Assembly: GCA_001557505.1 (NCBI GenBank)
Contig: LSAX01000010.1
Span: forward strand, 1,178,001 to 1,242,000
Direction: 5' to 3'
DNA length: 64,000 bases
Source of the DNA: Reticulascus tulasneorum
Taxonomy: Eukaryota > Ascomycota > Sordariomycetes > Glomerellales > Reticulascaceae
The position numbers were made by a program, and so were the translations under genes. Positions 58,162 through 64,000 of this stretch are shown piece by piece. Within the stretch, counting starts at the first letter, position 1, and every line of letters begins with the position of its first letter. Under the pieces are notes generated by a model. That model was not told the origin of the DNA. It made no database searches and was given only the letters and a program-made list of their open reading frames with translations.

Positions 58162-58918
58162 TTAGACCTTCTCCGCCTTGAGACCGTGCTTCCAGACAAT
58201 GATATAGGGAGTAACACCATCCTCGCGGTAATTCAGGAGGGCAATCCTATTAGTGAGTTAGCGCTATGGTTTCGAGAAGAATACGAGGCAAGATGGGGGG
58301 TTCATACATTCCATCAGGGTTCATGGACTCGCCGGTGTAGAACTCGTAATCCTTGAAGTTGGGCAGGAGGGTCTCCTTGACGTATTTCTGTGCACCAGAT
58401 TCGAAGGCTTTGATCACCTCGGCGCTCTCGCCCTTTTCCTGAAGAGCACCCTTGACCGCCTTCATATATCCTATTGATGTGTGAGTAAGCCGCAGAGAGC
58501 CGCAGTGTAAGTAGGGGTGACGCACCCTTGAGGTAGGCAAGATAACTCTTCTTATCGAATTGTGTGGACTGGAGACGGAAAGAGTGGACGATGTTGTTGA
58601 CCTTGACGACCTCGTCCTCAACTCCCTCGTCGGCTTCCTCAGCGGAGGCGTTGGCGCCGATGTCTGGAAAGTGGTTCAGGTCAGTGATGGGCGTTGGATA
58701 TAGAATCATGACCAGACGTTACGAACCGATTTGAACACCGCCCTCGGTGATCATGGCACAATCGGCCTCGTAGACAATTCCAGAAATCTCCTTCAAGTCG
58801 TAGGAATCCGAGATCATCTCGTCTCCGGTGAGCAAGTCCTGTGAATGCGGGGTTCAGCAATCGTTCCGTTGCGACGGTTGGAGGTCTCTGGCGGGGGTCG
58901 TACCTTGAAGATAATCAT
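58162..58918 (-). CDS. TMA19: Translationally controlled tumour protein homologue (TCTP/Tma19)
   Basis: An abundant, conserved cytosolic protein associated with ribosomes, stress response and mitochondria in yeast. Five exons, 58918-58904 (15 nt), 58838-58727, 58663-58526, 58470-58308 and 58246-58162, give 170 residues, exactly the family size. Sequence runs [20 protein letters not shown], then [15 protein letters not shown] and [24 protein letters not shown] signature 1 region. [20 protein letters not shown] and [20 protein letters not shown] follow, ending [11 protein letters not shown]. Every junction is GT-AG in phase. High expression is expected from the family, and its many introns match that of the ribosomal genes in this window. 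Confidence 0.95.
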
Positions 58919-59801
58919 CTTGGCGGGTTAGAAGGGAGGATATCTAGAGAATGATGAAAGTATTGGGGAAAGCAAAAAAAAGGTCCGTCCCTAGCCTAAG
59001 ATCAAGTCAAGAAGAAGAGTCGCTTTATCGCAGAAAAGAAGTTCGCAAATTTGGCAAGTGGGAGGAATCGCTGTTTGGTGGGGTTTTCGGATCTAGGCCA
59101 AGGTTGGTCTAGCACCGCAGTACCATTCCTTGGGACCGTGCTGCCTGAGGCGTCAACGCCTCACTCGCAGCTCATGCATCCTTCAAGACTCGGCAACGAC
59201 TCTCGATGCGTCATCCCAATGGCGCTTTATCATTGAGTGGTAAGATCTCACGAATTTCCAGCTTACTGCCTCCACAGAATTGTTGAAAAGGTGTTTGCGG
59301 TTTCGGGGTATTGAATGCTAATTGGACGCTGTGAGCTTAAGCTTTAAGGCTTCGAGTTACGCCAAGTCGTCCAATGCAACGGCTTTTCACATGGCATGTC
59401 ACGGCAGAGTCCCGGCCGAGAGAGTCAAAAAACAGCCCATGACTGTATGACCCTACCATTCTCATTTCATATTATGCAGCATCTGGAGCCTTCGTAAAGG
59501 AAAACGCACCTGCTGATCCTACAACCCAAGTGGTACGACTCCACTGGTGGTAAAGAGTTCGGCGACCGCGGAAACCATCTACTTATCACAAGCGAGATTG
59601 ATAAAAAGGTCCCCACCCCAGCCCGACCATCAAGGGGGAAGCAGTCGACGTTCGCCACCTCGAATTTCGACCCGGGCTTACTACGAACTTCAATTCACCA
59701 CCACTCACACTCCTTTTCATCGTCGTTTTCGTTCTTCTTCTTGATTCCCACCACCTCCTCTTCTCCTTCTGCCCTTTGCAATTACTTTAATACTGGCTAT
59801 C
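58919..59801. other. Divergent intergenic region of TCTP and SUR2, about 880 bp
   Basis: Upstream regions of both genes; a CT-rich leader (TTCTTCTTGATTCCC) precedes the SUR2 start. No other gene is recognised. Confidence 0.5.
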
Positions 59802-60997
59802 ATGGTGAACGACACCTCCAGCCCTACAATGGCGACCAATTCCACGGCCGCCATGGGCCTCCCGCCCCTTCCGGAGTATACGCTTTCGCCAATCCCCGAC
59901 CTCATTCCTGGCATCCCCGACTTCTGGACGTCCCTGATTGTACCCTTGGTTGTGTACTGGGCAGTCTCCTTGTTCTTCCACTTCATCGATGTTTACGACA
60001 TTTGGCCGCAGTACCGACTACACACGCCAGCAGAGATTTTATCCAGAAACCATGTTTCGCGTTATGAAGTCGCGCGCGACGTCATTATTCAGCAAATCAT
60101 CCAGACCGGAATGGCTATCTTTTTGGATTACACAGAGGAGGGACAGACGATTGGCAAGGAGGACTATGATGTGGCGGTTTGGGCGACGAGGATACGCCTT
60201 GCGCAGAGGGCTCTGCCGACTGTCCTCGGCTTGCTCGGACTCAACGCCGCGACCATCTCGAAGAACATGTCTGCCTCACACCCGATGCTCGCCGGTGCTC
60301 TTGCTGGAGGCTACTATCCTTTCCTTACCACAGAACTCGACGGATCGAGCATTGTTCCGGCGTTCGCGACTTGGGAACTGATGGCTGGCAAGGCACTGTA
60401 CTGGGCTGTGATGCCGGCGTTGCAGTTGTTCGCTGCCATTTGTCTTCTGGATACATGGCAGTACTTCCTTCACCGCCTAATGCACGTCAACAAGTTCATG
60501 TACAGTAAGTTACCGAAGGTGTCCTCTGGCGGAACTTTTTGATGGTTTATACTGACATGACACTAGCCAAGTTCCATTCGAGACATCATCGACTTTACGT
60601 GCCATATGCCTATGGTGCGCTGTACAACCATCCTGTCGAAGGATTCCTGCTTGATACTCTCGGCGCCGGAGTAGCCTATATGGTCACAGGAATGACACCA
60701 AGGCAGGGAATGTTCTTCTTCTGCCTCTCGACCGTAAAGACGATCGACGATCACTGCGGATATGCGCTGCCTTGGGATCCCCTCCAGCACATAACTAGCA
60801 ACAACGCTGCATACCATGATGTCCATCATCAGACATGGGGAATCAAGACCAACTTCTCCCAACCCTTCTTCACATTTTGGGACCGAGCCCTCTCGACAAA
60901 ATACAAGGGAGATAAGCAGGACCGTTTGCGAGAGAAAAACAAGGCTCTAGCGGCCGAATCGAAGGCCAAGACGGAGACGAAAGCGAAGGCTCAATGA
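59802..60997 (+). CDS. SUR2: Sphinganine C4-hydroxylase SUR2
   Basis: An ER di-iron hydroxylase of the sterol-desaturase/fatty-acid-hydroxylase superfamily. It adds the 4-hydroxyl that turns dihydrosphingosine into phytosphingosine. Exons 59802-60504 and 60567-60997 give 377 residues. Hydrophobic segments occur at about 42-62, 100-115, 175-190 and 195-222. Three histidine boxes are intact: HRLMH near 225, HSRHH just after the splice junction (TKFHSRHHRLYVPYAYGALY) and HDVHHQ near 325. NHPVEGF and TIDDHCGYALPWDP are characteristic of Sur2. The C-terminus is Lys/Glu/Ala-rich instead of ending in a clear KKxx signal. It diverges from TCTP. Confidence 0.93.
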
Positions 60998-63247
60998 AGA
61001 GCATAATATGTAAAACAACGATATTCATGTACCCCTTTTTCGACACTGATTGGATGCACGGGGCTGGAGCAGAATCATCAGAAAATTCAAAACAGAAGGC
61101 ATGGGGCAGGAGTTCCCCTTGCGTAATTGGAGAATCAGTTATTGTCCGTCCTTGCCTGTTTCTGGCTCATATTGGGAATGACGGATGCCACGGGGTGTTT
61201 CTGCAAGTTGAATGCTGAGTTTAAAAGACACATGTATTCGAGAACTTGTACACTAACAAGTACAAATATTTCTTTGGCTCTGTAGAGACTGGGGAAGTTT
61301 GTACAACGCCTCGAGAAGCAGGGCAACAATGGAGGCCGTGTGGAACGTTGGGAATGATAACCCGGGATTATCATTCCCCACGACGATATTTAATGCAACA
61401 CACCTAATTTCTTCCCGCAACGTCTATCCTATGGAGATGAATACATGTGTGACTTCGTGTCTCCTTCGTTGGGAGTGTTCAGAGGCATGGGAGGGAACCA
61501 GGGCAGTGGCACGAGCCACAGGTGAGGACGGTAGGCTGACACAAACCGTTGTGATGATCTGAGGGCTTATTTGAAGAGCGAGTCGGGATTCTGCGAGAGG
61601 TTAGAGTTGAGCCTGAAGGTACCAGGGCTTCGCTATATTTAGAGGCAGTATTTCCTCGACACATCTTGCTTGGTTGCTCGTAACCTTCGAGGACCAAAAA
61701 TCTCGCGTGGGTTCGGGGCGACATATTCTGTCCACTATCATGCCCAGACACTAGATGATGCCAGCAGCATACTATCTAGGCTGTTTCAAATAGATTACTA
61801 GACTCTCGACATCGCTATTTGGAAAGCCGATGAAGGCGAGCTTCCAGACAAATAGCCATACCGTCTGACATTAGTATTGCGAATGATATAGCAGACCTTG
61901 GTCTCAGAACAAACCCCGATTCCCACATAGATCCTGTGGGGTCGGCCGCGCGCATGAATCACGGCCATGTTGGGAACACGCAGGAGCCATCCGTCTAGTT
62001 CAGCCTATTCGCGGGATTCTACATAATCGGGGCACAGTGCTGTAGGGTATAGGGTATTTGAAAAGACCAAACAAACTTAATTCCACACGTTCATGTTTCA
62101 CCAAATTGATTTTCCCCGGTCCAACCCACCTCTCCACCATGTTTGCGCATGAATTACGATAGTGGGCGAAGACCAGGGGGGCTGAGGGAGATATCCCATA
62201 GCGGGTCATCTGGCGATCATATCATCTTGCGGCTGTGAATTCCATTAATCTTGGATGAACAGCCTGCCGTCGCTTAACCATCTACGAAAAGTGGAATGAC
62301 TTGCGATTTCTCAGGGTCCAAAGGGGTCTAGCTGGCCCCGTGGCTTTCTCCTCGGGTCTTTCTACCAGATGGAGGCTTTTCAATCTTTTGTGATATTACA
62401 AGCGATGGAACGATCGCGATGCCAATATATCGGACGGGTCGATTGGGCGAGATGGGATATTGGCAGGGGCAGGCACAGGGGTCCCCGGTAGAGATGTGTG
62501 GCGTCTTTCCTCGGTGCTGGGACAGTCTCAGCCAATAGCTCGATAGGAGCTACCGAGCCATGCAGCCAGCCGTCGAGGATGCGACTGTCCAGAGCCCAAC
62601 CATGGGATCGGACTAGTGTCGAGCTCTTGCAACCTCCCGTCATTGTGCGGGGGGGAGCTCAAGGTGAGCATGGATGAAAGGGGAATCCGGGTACGAACAA
62701 CACATTGTCATTTTCAGCTTGGGGGCTCGATCGTCAGCTACAGACATGCAACAGGGGCCCCTGATATTCGTATCGTTGAAACCCTTGATAACAATGACTC
62801 CCTGTCCGGCCGTAATCTTTCGAGTCCCTTCTCTCGCCTGTGCAATTAGGGGCACAGCGCGCAGTGCCCACTCACTTGGTGGACTCTTACACTCATCAAC
62901 ACAGTCCAGTAACGGAAAGTTGTAACTAGAAGGTACAATCATCTGATGCTGTCACTATCGCTTTTGCCGGGACGTTTGCCCCGTAGACTGCCTTCGGGTA
63001 TATTTGAGCCTCAAGTGCAGAAGTATCCCTAGGAGGCGAGGCCCATAACATTGAAAGTCCCATAATAGCCAAAGTCACGGTCTATGATAGTACATGCTGG
63101 GCTAAGTGTCATCGTCGGGGTTTTCTCAGATGAAGTTGATGCGAGATTGCGTTCCTGGAAACATGCGGATATAAGGCTGAACCATTAATGATTTATTAGA
63201 GAGTTAGGGTATGAAAGAACCTCCGTAAACTGGAAGAGCTTTGCACT
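60998..63247. other. Gene-poor region, about 2.25 kb
   Basis: Only short ORFs without family resemblance, including two overlapping opposite-strand ones at 62640-62942. A gene with many tiny exons cannot be excluded, but I found no matching splice pattern. Confidence 0.45.
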
Positions 63248-63953
63248 TCATGCAGAGGGCAGGCCACGCGCCGCTTGGGGCATTGCATCCATCATCACGG
63301 ATGAGTCTTCTGAGTCATCAAAGATGACGGTACCATCTTGAAAAAGCGCCTCGATCATCCTGCGGTTCTCGCGATCAAGCCTCCTCCAGTTCCTCGAGTT
63401 CATCTCGTAGCCCACAGTATCAATAATCCTCACAAATGGATATGTATGACCTGGCATCACGGCACGAAAAGACTCGAAAAGGCCCGTAATCTCGTGTATT
63501 ACACTGACCCAGCCGGACTAGTCCTTGTCCAACTCCTCAGCTGGGAGAATAATAAGGCTTTCTAGGGTCGGCAGTCTAGCGATATTACTTGCACAGTTAC
63601 GGTACAAAACCTCCGTATCCTGAGTGTCGATAATGAGCCAGCGAAGTGGCTTCTCGGTGACGAACTTATCTACATCGCAGTCATCCGTATGGATTGAGTC
63701 GACGTTGAAGTTAGTCCAGATGTACCGCGGCTGTTCCCCGTAAACGAATGCCTTAATGTAAAAGGACTTGAAGAGGCATCGCGATTCCTGACAAGCTTGA
63801 AGAGGAGCTGGGACTAGCGTCGAAGATGAACAGTACCGCCGCGGGCGGACCCTTGACTCTCACTTCCCGTGGTTCGATATTGAATTCTCAGATAAGATGG
63901 TGCAGCTCACGAGGCAGGCGAGAAAAAGGGTGAAAGGTCGGTTCCGTTGCCAT
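63248..63953 (-). pseudogene. Broken 2EXR-family gene
   Basis: From the ATG at 63953 the reading begins MATEPTFHPFSRLPRELHHLI, the start of the fungal 2EXR domain, where Trp should follow but a TGA stands at 63890-63888. The frame continues with EFNIEPREVRVKG, then shifts by one base between about 63850 and 63790. It resumes as APLQACQESRCLFKSFYIKAF and continues through KPLRWLIIDTQDTEVLYRN to an in-frame TAG at 63520-63518. Beyond it SGWVSVIHEITGLFESF and GTVIFDDSED read on to a normal stop. 2EXR proteins form large, often expanding families of unknown function in Pezizomycotina. Two stops plus a frameshift indicate a decayed copy; a very short intron at the shift is possible but would not remove the stops. 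Confidence 0.72.
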
Positions 63954-64000
63954 CCTAGGTGATATTGTCGGGGGAAGTGTGGAAGGTGAGGTGAAAGCCG

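Overview
This is nuclear DNA of a filamentous ascomycete (Pezizomycotina, probably Sordariomycetes; the class is an inference). Genes are separated by 0.3-4 kb and carry short introns of about 50-110 nt with GTANGT-like donors and CTAAC/CTGAC branch sites. The gene content is typical of such fungi: eukaryotic ribosomal proteins, a TFIIH helicase, a Zn2Cys6 regulator, a 2EXR-family relic and Atg15. I worked out the exon structures by hand from splice sites, reading phase and known family sequence. Lengths and phases close exactly for every spliced model given, but no transcript evidence was available.

Layout. 0-5 kb: ribosomal proteins uS8 (minus) and eS12 (plus) diverge from a shared promoter, followed by the parvulin PIN4 and a YDG/SRA-domain protein. 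6-12 kb: a small ABM-fold protein, a Cwf23-like J-protein, the mitochondrial Fe-S assembly factor IBA57 and an APH-fold kinase-like protein. 12-22 kb is gene-poor. It holds one possible 68-residue ORF, an intron-containing tRNA-Arg(CCT) and an acidic protein of unknown function, followed by a 4.4 kb gap. 22-31 kb: an IPNS-like 2-oxoglutarate/Fe(II) oxygenase, the rRNA-processing helicase DBP8 and the cell-wall-integrity MAP kinase kinase. 32-39 kb: PUS7, SSL2/XPB, a CHY zinc-finger protein and proteasome subunit alpha-4. 40-46 kb: a Zn2Cys6 transcription factor and a D-2-hydroxyacid dehydrogenase, each best explained with a GC-AG intron. 47-61 kb: alpha-actinin, a VPS9-domain exchange factor, Atg15, an AIM3-like proline-rich protein, TCTP and the sphingoid C4-hydroxylase SUR2. 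The right edge holds a decayed 2EXR-family pseudogene.

The window reads as an ordinary core-gene chromosome segment, not a biosynthetic cluster or a prokaryote-style system. Several genes share broad processes: ribosome biogenesis and translation (uS8, eS12, PIN4, DBP8, PUS7, TCTP), actin and membrane traffic (alpha-actinin, AIM3-like, VPS9, Atg15) and mitochondrial or lipid metabolism (IBA57, DLD2-like, SUR2). They are not arranged as co-regulated units, except the divergent ribosomal pair. The items most worth following up are the YDG/SRA protein (a candidate modified-DNA reader), the GC-AG introns and micro-exons, the broken 2EXR gene, a degenerate 65-bp tandem repeat and a pol III-like palindrome.
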